The notes: generated by a model not told the origin, from the sequence alone. A stretch of DNA of 64,000 nt from Streptomyces xantholiticus (GCF_014651015.1 NZ_BMWB01000003.1:244847-308846), one strand, 5' to 3'; counted from the stretch's first letter, positions 33,925 through 42,559 are shown. Numbers and translations: made by a program.

Positions 33925-34776
33925 ATGGGCTGGACGGTCCTCTACGTCGCGTTCGGCATCGTGGCGCTGTGGCTGCTCGGTGAGGTGCTGCTGCAGTACA
34001 AGGCGCGGCTGCGCTGGAGGGTGCTCGCGTTCTGCGGCTTCCTCGGCGTCGTCATAGGTGTGCTGCTGCCCTCCGTGGTGGTGATCGCGCTGGGCGCCAT
34101 GGCGTTCGCGGTCGGCCAGACGTATGTGACGCTCTCCTTCCGGCGCGGCTTCTCCACCGGCTGGGCACTGGGCGGCAAGCCCGGTGCGAGCCGGCGGCGC
34201 AGGTCCGGCGCGGACCCGGAAGCGATACGCGAGCCCACGCTCGAGGTCACCGACCTCTCCTACGACACGGCGGAACCGGGCCCGGGGGCGGCCTCAGAGG
34301 GCCCCGCGGTCTACGAGCCGCAGCCGATGCCCGACGACACGGGGCAGTACGGCGTCTACACCGAGGACGCGTTCGCCTCCCGGCAGGGTGCGCAACAGCC
34401 CGGACACCAAGGTGCCCACGAGGCGCAGGACCCCTCCCACATCTCGTACGGCTTGGGTTACGGCGCCTACGACGCCTACGGCGACTACCCGCAGCAGCCC
34501 GCGGAGCAGCCGAGCTACGCCGCCCAGTACGACTACGGCGGCGGTCAGCAGTACGCCACCTACTCCGACCCTTACGGCGGGGGCCAGCAGTACAGCGCCT
34601 ACGACGCGTACGGCGGCTACGGCGATCAGCAGCAGTACGCCGGCTACGGGCAGCAGGAGGGGTACAGCGAGACCCCGCCCGGCGGGGTCTGGGTGCCGCA
34701 GCAGCGCGAGGGCGACCAGGAGCAGCCTCCCGCCGACTACGACGCCGGCTACAACGAGCAGCAGTACCGCTACTGA
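33925..34776 (+). CDS. Membrane protein with Tyr/Gln/Gly-rich low-complexity tail
   Basis: A 283-aa protein with three predicted membrane segments in the first 75 residues (VLYVAFGIVALWLLGEVLL, VLAFCGFLGVVIGVLLPSV, VVIALGAMAFAVGQTYV). A basic patch (GASRRRRSGAD) follows, and then about 185 hydrophilic residues. From about residue 175 the sequence is dominated by Tyr, Gln, Gly and Ala, with repeats such as YGGGQQYATY, YGGGQQYSAY and GGYGDQQQYAGYGQQ. No enzyme domain. The tail is of the aromatic-rich, phase-separation-prone kind and is presumably cytoplasmic. Start at ATG 33925, AGGAGAGG upstream. Confidence 0.82.
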   Translation: MGWTVLYVAFGIVALWLLGEVLLQYKARLRWRVLAFCGFLGVVIGVLLPSVVVIALGAMAFAVGQTYVTLSFRRGFSTGWALGGKPGASRRRRSGADPEAIREPTLEVTDLSYDTAEPGPGAASEGPAVYEPQPMPDDTGQYGVYTEDAFASRQGAQQPGHQGAHEAQDPSHISYGLGYGAYDAYGDYPQQPAEQPSYAAQYDYGGGQQYATYSDPYGGGQQYSAYDAYGGYGDQQQYAGYGQQEGYSETPPGGVWVPQQREGDQEQPPADYDAGYNEQQYRY

Positions 34777-34806
34777 GACCCGGCCGCCGACGGCGACCGC
34801 GCCCGT

Positions 34807-36303
34807 TCACCGGGAGCCGCGGAAGCCGGCACCCTCCACGATGAGTCCGGCCACCAGCGCGCCCGACATGCCCGCGTGCGCCAGCCCGCCGCCGGGATGC
34901 GCCCAGCCGCCCGCGAAGTACAGATCAGACAGCGGCCCGGCGTTCGGCGCCGGCAGGAACGCGCCTGCCCCGCCGGCGAGCGCCGGGGCAGGGACGGCGG
35001 CCCAGGCAGTGTCGCGGCGGGTGTCGTCCGGAGTGCGCACCTCGCGCCACAGGATCCGCTCCCGCAGGCCAGGCACCGCGGCCTCTGCCGCCTCCACCAT
35101 CCGGTCCGCCACCGGCCCGGCGGCATCGGCCCATGCCTGCCCGCCGTGCAGCGCGGCCGACACGGTCGCCCTGAGCGTGACTGTCTCGTGGTCGTCGTCG
35201 GGCCGCAGCAGCGGGTCGCCGGGGCGCATGACGACCACCGTCGGACGCGGACCGGTCCTTCCGGCGTCGATCGCGTCCCACTCGGCCGCCGGGTCGGGGG
35301 CGTGCACCACGGTGTGGTGCACGGCGTCGTCCCGCCGGCCGCCGCGCAGCGCCAGATGGACCGTCACCCGCCCGGTCGTCGCCCCGGGCTGCCGGTGCGG
35401 CCGCTCCTCCCGGTGGTCCCGGGCCACGATGTTGTCCTCGAACAGGGAGGGCACCGGGGCTCCGGACACCACCATGTCCGCCTCGACCGGCCCGCCGTGC
35501 TCGAGCTCCAGACCCACTGCGCGGCCGTCCTTCTCCAGCACACCCGTCACGGTGGTTCCGAGGACGAACTCCACCTTCCTGGCCAGGCACCGCTCGTACA
35601 CCGCGTCGGCGAGGGCACGCAGACCGCCCTTCACGTACCAGGAGCCGAAGGTCTGCTCCATGTACGGCAGCACCGCGGCCGCGGCGGGCGCGGTGCGCGG
35701 GTCCAGCCCGTACGCCATGGCATGGCTGCCGAGCAGCGCGGCGAGGCGCGGGTCGCGCAGCTCGCGGGTGCCGATCTCCCCGAGCGTGCGGGCGGACCGC
35801 CGCAACAGCCCCTGGCGCAGCGCCGGATAAGGGTCCCTCGCGAAAGGGGACGTGTCGGCTGGCAGCGGCTCCTCCAACAGCGGACGGCGCGCACGCTCCC
35901 AGGTGTCCCGGGCGCGGCCGAGGAACTCACCCCAGCGCTCGCCCGAGCCGGGCCCGAGCGCCGCCTCCAGTGCCGAAACGGTCCCCGCCCGCGACGCGTT
36001 GGGCAGGAGGAGGTCCGTGCCGTCGGCGAAGACGTGCCGGCTCGCCGGATCCACCTGTGTCAGCTCGACGCACTGCTCCAGCGGCTCCTTGCCGGTCTTG
36101 ACGAACAGGTCCCGCCAGACCGCCGGGAGATGCAGCAGACCGGGGCCGGAGTCGAAGGCGAACCCGTCCCGTTCGAAGCGGCCCACCGAGCCACCGTGTG
36201 TCGAGAGGCGCTCGTACACCGTCACCCGGTGGCCTGCCGTGGCCAGCCGGGCAGCAGCCGCCATGGCGCCCATCCCGGCGCCGATCACCGCAATCCGTGC
36301 CAT
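34807..36303 (-). CDS. CrtI-like FAD-dependent oxidoreductase/desaturase
   Basis: Flavoprotein (498 aa) of the phytoene desaturase/amine oxidase fold. The FAD motif is RIAVIGAGMGAMAAAARLATA with VTVYERLSTHGGSVGRF. The C-terminal CrtI block is LYFAGGWAHPGGGLAHAGMSG. No phytoene synthase or other carotenoid gene is nearby, so the isoprenoid substrate is not established. Its ATG start lies inside the 3' end of the DUF4126 gene (19-nt overlap), implying a two-gene operon. It converges with the Tyr-rich membrane protein gene with a 30-nt gap. Confidence 0.85.
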   Translation of the reverse strand: MARIAVIGAGMGAMAAAARLATAGHRVTVYERLSTHGGSVGRFERDGFAFDSGPGLLHLPAVWRDLFVKTGKEPLEQCVELTQVDPASRHVFADGTDLLLPNASRAGTVSALEAALGPGSGERWGEFLGRARDTWERARRPLLEEPLPADTSPFARDPYPALRQGLLRRSARTLGEIGTRELRDPRLAALLGSHAMAYGLDPRTAPAAAAVLPYMEQTFGSWYVKGGLRALADAVYERCLARKVEFVLGTTVTGVLEKDGRAVGLELEHGGPVEADMVVSGAPVPSLFEDNIVARDHREERPHRQPGATTGRVTVHLALRGGRRDDAVHHTVVHAPDPAAEWDAIDAGRTGPRPTVVVMRPGDPLLRPDDDHETVTLRATVSAALHGGQAWADAAGPVADRMVEAAEAAVPGLRERILWREVRTPDDTRRDTAWAAVPAPALAGGAGAFLPAPNAGPLSDLYFAGGWAHPGGGLAHAGMSGALVAGLIVEGAGFRGSR

Positions 36304-36953
36304 GTCCGTGACTTTATTACCCCGTGCCCACAGCGCCGGACCCGGGCGGTGTCACCACTCCGTGCCCGCCAGGCGTTTCTCCTCGCGCGCTGGGCTCTGC
36401 GCCGCAGGAAACGGCGGACCCTCGTGGCGAGGAGCAGCACCGTGACGATGCCGAGCACGAGGAGTGTGCCCGCGATCGCCGCGGCGGCGACGGGGTTGAA
36501 GACCGCGAAGGAGACGATCCCGGCCACCCCCAGGTCCTCCGCCAGGCTCACGCCGATGTTGCTGAACGGCTCGGGCGAGGTGTTGACGGCCATGCGGGTG
36601 CCCGCCTTGACCAGATGGCTGATCAGCGCGGTGGACCCGCCCACGGCACCCGCCGCGAGTTCGGGCAGCGAACCGCTCTCGCCCGCCAGCAACGCGGCGA
36701 CCACCGCGCCGGCCACGGGCCGGATCACCGTGTGGACCGAGTCCCATATCGAGTCGACGTACGGGATCTTGTCCGCCACCGCCTCGCAGAGGAAGAGCAC
36801 ACCGGCGGCGATCAGGACATCGGTGCGCTGCAGCGACTCCGGCACCTCGTCGGAGATGCCGGTCGCGCCGAAGACGCCGAACAGCAGGACGACCGCATAG
36901 GCGTTGATGCCGCTGGCCCAGCCGCTGGTGAAGACGAGGGGGAGTACGGACAC
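36285..36953 (-). CDS. DUF4126 integral membrane protein
   Basis: A membrane protein of about 222 aa. The family opening LPLVFTSGWASGINAYAVVL supports the GTG start at 36953, although no ribosome site is evident and a start further upstream is possible. There are about five hydrophobic segments, including VLIAAGVLFLCEAVADKIPY, PVAGAVVAALLAG and VAAAAIAGTLLVLGIVTVLLL, and a very basic C-terminus (RRFLRRRAQRARRNAWRAR). Function unknown. Coupled to the CrtI-like gene by a 19-nt overlap. A MacR-like box lies 56-71 nt upstream. Confidence 0.75.
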   Translation of the reverse strand: MSVLPLVFTSGWASGINAYAVVLLFGVFGATGISDEVPESLQRTDVLIAAGVLFLCEAVADKIPYVDSIWDSVHTVIRPVAGAVVAALLAGESGSLPELAAGAVGGSTALISHLVKAGTRMAVNTSPEPFSNIGVSLAEDLGVAGIVSFAVFNPVAAAAIAGTLLVLGIVTVLLLATRVRRFLRRRAQRARRNAWRARSGDTARVRRCGHGVIKSRTWHGLR

Positions 36954-37008
36954 GGACGCGATCGTAACCAGGGCGGCCTGCCCGCGGATGGGGACGAGCA
37001 CGGACGGC

Positions 37009-37024
37009 TGAGTATCCGTACCCA
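37009..37024. promoter_or_regulatory. Candidate MacR-binding box
   Basis: TGAGTATCCGTACCCA matches the MacR consensus TGAGTAC-N2-GTACTCA, as I remember it, at 12 of 14 fixed positions. It is 56 nt upstream of the DUF4126 start. The regulator MacR is encoded at 16173-16847. Confidence 0.55.
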
Positions 37025-37243
37025 GGCGCCGAGATGAGTACCGGCGCGGATGGAGCCGGCCCTGCTCGGACGGAAGAGTGGGGACCACGGAAGGGGCGCG
37101 GCTCCGCACCGCCGGCACGGGGCGGCGGAACGGCGCGGCACCCCTGACGGAACGGGGGTTGACGAAGAGCCCATGACCACGGGGGACAACGGGGGACCGG
37201 GCTCTTCGGACCACGGGGGAAGCGGGGGGAACGGGGACCGGGA

Positions 37244-37280
37244 AACGCCGGTCGGGCTGGGATCCAGCCCGACCGGCGTT
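37244..37280 (-). terminator. 17-bp hairpin terminator after tetR
   Basis: AACGCCGGTCGGGCTGG (37244-37260), loop GAT, exact complement at 37264-37280. It lies 28 nt past the tetR stop and closes the ABC-like/YhgE/TetR operon. Confidence 0.85.
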
Positions 37281-37307
37281 CCGTGGTGTCCGACCGTGTT
37301 CCGGTGT

Positions 37308-37922
37308 TCAGTCCCGGCGGCCGCTCACCCGGCCGTGCAGCAGAAGCGACAGCGCCCCGTGCACATCGTCCAGCGACCGCTCCCGCTGGAACGCCTGCCA
37401 GTCCAGTGCGGCCACCAGCACCATCCCGACCAGCGCGGCGGCCGTGAGCGGGATGTCGATCTCCTCGCTCAGTTCGCCCGCCTCCACACCGTCCCGCAGT
37501 ACCGTCTCCACCACGGCCACCACCTGTTGGCGCACCACCATGAGCGTCGACTGCCAGGCGCGGTTGGTACGCCACAGCTCCGCGACGTACAGCTGGGTGA
37601 AGGCCGGATAGCGGTTGATGAAGACCAGACCTGCCCTGATCATCTCGTCCAGCGCCTCGACCTTGGTGCCGCCGCGCTCCGCCGCATGGTCGGCGGCCTC
37701 CTGCAGCGAGGCCGTGAGGAGACCGACGCCGAAGCGCAGCAGCTCCTCGAAGAGCTCGGTCTTGCTCTTGAAGTTGTAGTACACCGTGCCCTTGGCGACG
37801 CCGGCGCGCTCGGCGATCTCGTCGACCGTCGTGGCCGAGAAGCCCTGCTCCGCGATGAGCGTGACGGCCGCCTCGTACAACTTGGCGCGCGTCGCCCGGC
37901 GTCTGGTGCTGCTGCTGTCCAT
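37308..37922 (-). CDS. TetR-family repressor
   Basis: A 204-aa TetR regulator. The N-terminal helix-turn-helix is YEAAVTLIAEQGFSATTVDE then IAERAGVAKGTVYYNFKSKT. The C-terminal ligand domain (about 75-200) has no recognised ligand signature. It is the last gene of a minus-strand set behind the YhgE and ABC-like genes, and the perfect palindrome at 40921-40948 at the head of that set is the best candidate for its operator. Start ATG 37922 (MDSSSTRRRATRAK). Confidence 0.9.
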   Translation of the reverse strand: MDSSSTRRRATRAKLYEAAVTLIAEQGFSATTVDEIAERAGVAKGTVYYNFKSKTELFEELLRFGVGLLTASLQEAADHAAERGGTKVEALDEMIRAGLVFINRYPAFTQLYVAELWRTNRAWQSTLMVVRQQVVAVVETVLRDGVEAGELSEEIDIPLTAAALVGMVLVAALDWQAFQRERSLDDVHGALSLLLHGRVSGRRD

Positions 37923-37951
37923 GACGTCGATTCTCACAGGTCCCGGCGCCG

Positions 37952-40039
37952 TCACAGACTCAGCTCCGGGTGGAGCCGGTCGAGTGTCCATACCTGTTTG
38001 CGCCGTGCGGACAGGGCCGTCAGTGCCAGCGCAGCCGCGGTGAAGGCGAGCAGCACCGCGCACGCCTGCCACACGGGGCCCGGGCCGCCGCCCGTGATGA
38101 GCCTGCGCAGCGCCTCGACGACGTAGGTCATCGGCAGGAACGGGTGGACGGCGTTGAAGAAGCCGGGGCTCGTCTGGACCGGATACGTGCCGCCCGCCGA
38201 CGTCAGCTGGAGCATCAGGACGGCGAGGACCAGGATCCGGCCGGCGGCGCCGAAGCGGGCGTTGAGCCACTGGATGATCGCCGCGAAGCAGCAGGTGACG
38301 AGAGCGAGGAATCCGACGGTGCCGGCCGCGTTCGCCATCTCGAGCCCGAGGCCCCAGTGCAGGACGGACATCAGGGCCGCGACCTGGACCAGACCGATCG
38401 ATGCCACCGGGAGCAGGCCGGCCAGTGCGATCCGCCATGCGGACGCCCCGGTGGCCAGGGCCCGGCGGTTGAGCGGCTGGATGATCATGTACGCCACCAT
38501 CGAGCCCACCCAGAGGGACAGCGGGATGAAGTACGGGGCGAAACCCGTGCCGTAGTTGGGCGCCGAGTGCAGGGACCGGCCGGCCAACTGGACCGGGTCG
38601 GCCATCACCTCGGTACGGCGGTCGCGCTGCTTCTTGTCGTAGTCGGGGATCTTGTGGACGCCGTCGCCCAGCCCGGCCGCCAGCTCGGAGGAGCCATCGG
38701 CGAGCTTGAACAGCCCGCCGTCCAGCTCGCCGGCGCCCTTCTTGAGCTTTCCCACCCCCGCATCGAGGTCGGTGGAGCCAGCCTTGGCGGTGGTGAGGCC
38801 GGTGTGCAGCCGGTCCGCGCCCTTGGCGACCTTGTGGGCACCGGTATTGAGCTCGTTGATCTTGCCGACCGCGTACTGGAGGTCCTCGTCCAGCTTCGGG
38901 GCGCGCCCGGCGAGGGCGTCAGCCTTCTTCTCGAGGTCGGCGAGGTGCTTCCGCAGCGTCTTCAGGTCGCCGTTGCTGTTGCCGACCAGTGCGCTCAGGT
39001 CGTCCGCGATCCTGGCGACATCGGCCGCGGCCACCTTGGCGCGCTTCAGCTCGGGGCACGCCTTGGGGTCCGGGAGCACTGCCTCCTCGCACTGGGTGCG
39101 GTGGATCTCGCTCAGCGCGTCGGCCGACGTGTGGGCCACGAGGGCGGCGGCAGGGGCCCGTTCGACCAGGCGGTCCAGATTGTCCTGGACGGCACGGGAG
39201 GAGTCGGCCACCAGCCGGGCCGAGTCCCCGATCGACTTCCCGTTGTCCTTGAGGTACGGGCGCAGCCGTCCGGCGTATCCGTTGACCTTGTCCGCCAGCA
39301 CCTGGGTGCCCTCTGCGACTTGGCGCGAGCCGGTCTCCAGCTCACCGGCGCCCTTGTGCAGCGTCTTGATGCCTCCGGCGAGCTTGCCGCTGCCCTCCTT
39401 GGCGTCCTTCAGGCCGTTCGCGAGGTTCTCCGAGCCCTTCTTGGCCTCACCCGCACCGCTCTTGAGCTTGTCGGCCCCCTTCGCCGCCTTCTCGGTCGCC
39501 TCGTGGATGTCGGAGAACGAGATGAAGATGCGGTCGAGGAACGACCGGGAGGTGTTGGTCGACGCGGCGGTGCGCACCTCGGAGAAGACGGTCCGTGAGA
39601 TCTGCCCGACGATGTAGTTGTTCGCGTCGTTCGTGCGGACCTGGAGGGCGCCGGTCTCGGGGGAGTCGCCGGAACTTGAGGCGATGCGCCTGCTGAAGTC
39701 CACCGGCACGGTCAGCGAGAGGTAGTAGGTGCCGTCCTCGACGCCTTTGCGGGCCGCGGCGTCGCTGACCTCGTGCCACTCGAAGACATTGCTGTCCCGC
39801 AGGCGTTCGGTGATCTCGTCACCCGCGGCGATCTTCTTTCCGGATGCGGTGGCGCCCTTGTCGTCATTGACGAGGGCGACGGGAATCCTGTCGAGCTGGC
39901 CGTACGGATCCCAGAACGACCACAGGTACAGGGCGCCGTAGAGCAGCGGCAGCAGCAGCACGGCGACGATCGCGGCGGCCGGCAGCTTGCCCCGGCCGAA
40001 GCGCCTCAGCTCAAGCGCGGCCAGTTTCGGTGATCGCAT
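37952..40039 (-). CDS. YhgE/Pip-type membrane protein (ABC-2 permease-like)
   Basis: A 695-aa membrane protein. One segment near the N-terminus (LPAAAIVAVLLLPLLYGALYL) is followed by a large extracytoplasmic region (about 45-500) of repeating heptad-like units such as KLKSGAGEAKKGSENLANGL, typical of YhgE/Pip, and then five C-terminal membrane segments (from about 515) similar to ABC-2 permeases. Phage-infection and type VII/ESX-like accessory proteins share this architecture; transport substrate is unknown. Its start overlaps the upstream ABC-like gene by 29 nt. Confidence 0.88.
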   Translation of the reverse strand: MRSPKLAALELRRFGRGKLPAAAIVAVLLLPLLYGALYLWSFWDPYGQLDRIPVALVNDDKGATASGKKIAAGDEITERLRDSNVFEWHEVSDAAARKGVEDGTYYLSLTVPVDFSRRIASSSGDSPETGALQVRTNDANNYIVGQISRTVFSEVRTAASTNTSRSFLDRIFISFSDIHEATEKAAKGADKLKSGAGEAKKGSENLANGLKDAKEGSGKLAGGIKTLHKGAGELETGSRQVAEGTQVLADKVNGYAGRLRPYLKDNGKSIGDSARLVADSSRAVQDNLDRLVERAPAAALVAHTSADALSEIHRTQCEEAVLPDPKACPELKRAKVAAADVARIADDLSALVGNSNGDLKTLRKHLADLEKKADALAGRAPKLDEDLQYAVGKINELNTGAHKVAKGADRLHTGLTTAKAGSTDLDAGVGKLKKGAGELDGGLFKLADGSSELAAGLGDGVHKIPDYDKKQRDRRTEVMADPVQLAGRSLHSAPNYGTGFAPYFIPLSLWVGSMVAYMIIQPLNRRALATGASAWRIALAGLLPVASIGLVQVAALMSVLHWGLGLEMANAAGTVGFLALVTCCFAAIIQWLNARFGAAGRILVLAVLMLQLTSAGGTYPVQTSPGFFNAVHPFLPMTYVVEALRRLITGGGPGPVWQACAVLLAFTAAALALTALSARRKQVWTLDRLHPELSL

Positions 40040-40904
40040 CGGCCGGGCCCTCCTCGTCGGTGTCGGTCTCGGTGTCGGTGTCGGTGACGGCGTTGGGGTC
40101 GGTGCCGGCGTCCAGGTCGGTGTCCGGGTCGGGGTCCGTGGTGCCCGGGTCGTCGGCGTCGGCGTCGGTTCCGGTGTCGGGTGCCGTGGCGGCCCGGGTC
40201 GACACGAGGACGGCCTCGTCGGGGGCCTGGCTGCACACGGCGAGTACGGTCGTGCCGCCGTCGGCGATCGAGCGCAGCAGGGCCCAGGCCTCGGCGCGTT
40301 CGGTGTCGGAGAGTTTCAGGTCCGCGTCGTCGACCGCGAGCAGCCTTGGGCGGCCGATCAGCGCGAGGGCCACGGAGAGCCGCAGCTCCTCCAGCCGCTC
40401 GAGGTCGCGCACGGCCGTGCGTTCCTGCTTGGGCAGCGTCGAGAGATCGAGCCCGGCGGCCGCGAGAGCCTCCTCGACGCGCTCGCGTGCCGTGGCCGCC
40501 CTCTGAGCGCGCGGCCTCAGCAGGGCGCGCAGCGAGCCGTCGAAACGGCGCTGCAGCAGCGCCCGTTCGCGTAGATGCTCCGCCACGGTGAGCGCCGGAT
40601 CGAGATCGCTGACCCCCGGTACCGGACCGAGCGCGCTGATCCGGCGCACCGCGGCGATTTTGCGCGGCAGCGGCAGCCCCGCGACCTCGGCGCTGCCCTC
40701 GGTGGCCCTCATCCGTCCGGAGAGCGCGAGCAGCAGGCAGGTACGCCCCGAGCCGGAGGGGCCCTCGATGGCGACGAGCGCGCCGGGTTCGGCCGCGACG
40801 TCCACCGAGCGGAACGCCCATCCGCGGGGGCCCTTCAGCCCGAAGCCCTCGGCGCTCACGGCCGCGCCGTGCGGGCCGTCCACATGCCCCACCCCGATCT
40901 CCAT
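40011..40904 (-). CDS. Degenerate ABC ATPase-like protein with Asp/Thr-rich tail
   Basis: A 297-aa protein with an ABC ATPase scaffold but lost catalytic motifs. Walker A reads GPSGSGRTCL (Lys to Arg). No Q-loop Gln is recognisable in ISALGPVPGVS. The LSGGQ position reads LERLEELRLS. Walker B is RLLAVDDADL, with Asp for the catalytic Glu, and the H-loop region TVLAVCSQAP lacks His. The last 55 residues are Asp/Thr repeats (for example TDTDTETDTDEEG). Start ATG 40904 is downstream of the palindromic operator. Co-transcribed with YhgE and TetR. Confidence 0.82.
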   Translation of the reverse strand: MEIGVGHVDGPHGAAVSAEGFGLKGPRGWAFRSVDVAAEPGALVAIEGPSGSGRTCLLLALSGRMRATEGSAEVAGLPLPRKIAAVRRISALGPVPGVSDLDPALTVAEHLRERALLQRRFDGSLRALLRPRAQRAATARERVEEALAAAGLDLSTLPKQERTAVRDLERLEELRLSVALALIGRPRLLAVDDADLKLSDTERAEAWALLRSIADGGTTVLAVCSQAPDEAVLVSTRAATAPDTGTDADADDPGTTDPDPDTDLDAGTDPNAVTDTDTETDTDEEGPADAITETGRA

Positions 40905-40920
40905 CCCGTCCCCGATTCCA

Positions 40921-40948
40921 TTTTTGAACTGACCAGTCAGTTCAAAAA
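40921..40948. promoter_or_regulatory. Perfect palindromic operator, probable TetR site
   Basis: TTTTTGAACTGA and TCAGTTCAAAAA flank CCAG: 12 perfect base pairs. It lies 17 nt before the ABC-like start, in the promoter of the minus-strand operon that ends in a tetR gene, and contains a TTGAAC -35-like hexamer. AT-rich sequence stands out in this GC-rich region. Likely autoregulatory site of the TetR protein. Confidence 0.8.
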
Positions 40949-41064
40949 CTACCTCCGAACTACGGGCCCACGCAAAGGCGCAGGTCACCGTGGATTGTCA
41001 GTGGGTCGCCCCACGATGGACACATGCGGCCACAGTGCCGTCACACGACGACAGGAGGCTCGTC

Positions 41065-41625
41065 ATGGCCAGCTACCCAGCAGCCGCCGCACACCGGCGT
41101 CGCGCCACCGGCCCCGCCCCCTCATCGACCGGCCCGGCGCACGACGTCCACCCCGTCCTGCGCCGGGCCACCGCGCCGCCCGCCGCCCTCGACCTGCTCG
41201 CCCAGGCCCGCTCGGGACTCGACGAGGCGGCAGCCCTCGATCAGCCGAACGAGCGGTATGCCACGGCACATCTGGCCGCCCTGCGCACCGCCGCCGCGGT
41301 GCTGGCCGCCCGTGGCCGTCCCGAGACCGGCCCGCGCCGCAGACAGCGCATCCGCAGCGCCTGGGAGGTCCTGCCGGAGATAGCGCCGGAGCTGTCCGAA
41401 TGGAGCCTGCTGTTCGCCTCCGGGGCCGACCGCCGGGCCCGTGCCGAGGCGGGCATACGGGGCGCGGCCAGTCAGCGCGACGCCGACGACCTGCTCAGGG
41501 ACGCGGCCATGTTCCTGCGGCTCGTGGAGCGGCTGCTGGTACTGCAGCCGGTGCTGCCCCAGCCCGGGAGCCGGCACCGGGAGCAGACACCGTCGCCGGA
41601 CGGACGGGGGGATGCCGCGGTGTGA
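41065..41625 (+). CDS. SAV_6107-type HEPN-domain protein
   Basis: A 186-aa helical protein matching the actinobacterial SAV_6107/HEPN family by the segments ALDLLAQARSGLDEAAALDQ, ERYATAHLAALRTAAAVLAA and DADDLLRDAAMFLRLVERLL. N- and C-termini are disordered. HEPN folds are often RNases or nucleotide-binding accessory domains, but I do not see a clear catalytic RxxxxH. No nucleotidyltransferase partner is adjacent. AGGAGG at 41053-41058 fixes the ATG start. Divergent from the YhgE operon. Confidence 0.78.
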   Translation: MASYPAAAAHRRRATGPAPSSTGPAHDVHPVLRRATAPPAALDLLAQARSGLDEAAALDQPNERYATAHLAALRTAAAVLAARGRPETGPRRRQRIRSAWEVLPEIAPELSEWSLLFASGADRRARAEAGIRGAASQRDADDLLRDAAMFLRLVERLLVLQPVLPQPGSRHREQTPSPDGRGDAAV

Positions 41626-41773
41626 GCGGGGGACGGACACCGGCACGGGCGCGGGACGTGCGGTGCGGGAGCCGCGGAGAGCAGCTGGACGAGACGGAGC
41701 GCCGGACGGGACGGCGGAGGCAATAGGGTGGACGCAGGCCAACCCAGCAACATCGCCCGAGGAGCCAACTGCC

Positions 41774-42559
41774 GTGTCGGAACCGTCCTCCGCCGGTGGG
41801 GAGACCCCACCGCGCCCCTCTCGCGCCTCCCTTCGCACCGCCGTGGTCTGGGAGGTCCTCCAGGACGCCCTCGACCGCCGGGTCAAGGCGACCGGGACGG
41901 AATGCCTGGACATCCTCGACACCGGCGGCGGCACCGGCAACTTCGCGGTGCCCGCCGCCCGGCTCGGCCATCGGGTCACCGTCGTCGACCCCAGCCCGAA
42001 CGCCCTGTTCGCGCTCGAGCGCCGGGCCGCGGAGGCCGGGGTCGCCGACCGTGTGCGCGGCGTCCAGGGCGACATCCACGGCCTCTTCGACGTCGTCGAA
42101 CGCGGCGGCTATGACGCAGTCCTGTGCCACGGGGTGCTGGAGTACGTCGACGACCCCGCCGAGGGCGTGCGCAACGCGGTGGCGGCGCTGCGCCCCGGCG
42201 GAGCGCTCAGCCTGCTCGCCGCCGGGCTCGGCGGCGCCGTCCTGGCCCGCGCCCTGGCAGGCCACTTCAACGAGGCCAGGCAGGCGCTGACCGACCCCGC
42301 CGGCCGCTGGGGCACGGGCGACCCGGTGCCCCGCCGCTTCACGGCCGAGCAGCTCACCGAGGCCGTCACCGCGGCCGGCGTGGAGGTCGGCGCGGTGCAC
42401 GGCGTGCGGGTCTTCGCCGACCTCGTACCGGGCGTGCTGGTGGACACCGAACCCGGTGCCCTGGACGCGCTGCTGAGGCTGGAGGCGGCCGCCGCCGAAC
42501 TGCCGGCCTTCCGCTCCGTCGCGACCCAGCTGCACGTCCTGGGCGAGAAGCGCGGCTGA
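41774..42559 (+). CDS. Class I SAM-dependent methyltransferase
   Basis: A 261-aa methyltransferase. Motif I is CLDILDTGGGTGNFAVPAAR, with motif II VTVVDPSPNALFALERRA, and the post-I block DAVLCHGVLEYVDDPAEG, similar to UbiE/CmoA-like enzymes. Acceptor unknown. GTG 41774 has GAGGAG 8-13 nt upstream; the frame is open further upstream but lacks a start with a ribosome site. Followed by a 246-nt gap with no gene. Confidence 0.85.
   Translation: MSEPSSAGGETPPRPSRASLRTAVVWEVLQDALDRRVKATGTECLDILDTGGGTGNFAVPAARLGHRVTVVDPSPNALFALERRAAEAGVADRVRGVQGDIHGLFDVVERGGYDAVLCHGVLEYVDDPAEGVRNAVAALRPGGALSLLAAGLGGAVLARALAGHFNEARQALTDPAGRWGTGDPVPRRFTAEQLTEAVTAAGVEVGAVHGVRVFADLVPGVLVDTEPGALDALLRLEAAAAELPAFRSVATQLHVLGEKRG

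Larger units (their letters stand above)
36954..37307. other. Intergenic region between DUF4126 and tetR genes
   Basis: A 354-nt gap. It holds the MacR-like box (37009-37024), a TGAGTACC half-site at 37034, a G-rich stretch around 37170-37240 in which GGGGGA words recur, and the tetR terminator (37244-37280). No gene is supported. Confidence 0.65.

Noticed and set aside
40588..40932. Plus-strand open frame antisense to the ABC-like gene
   Set aside because: No domain, no ribosome site; it crosses the operator region.
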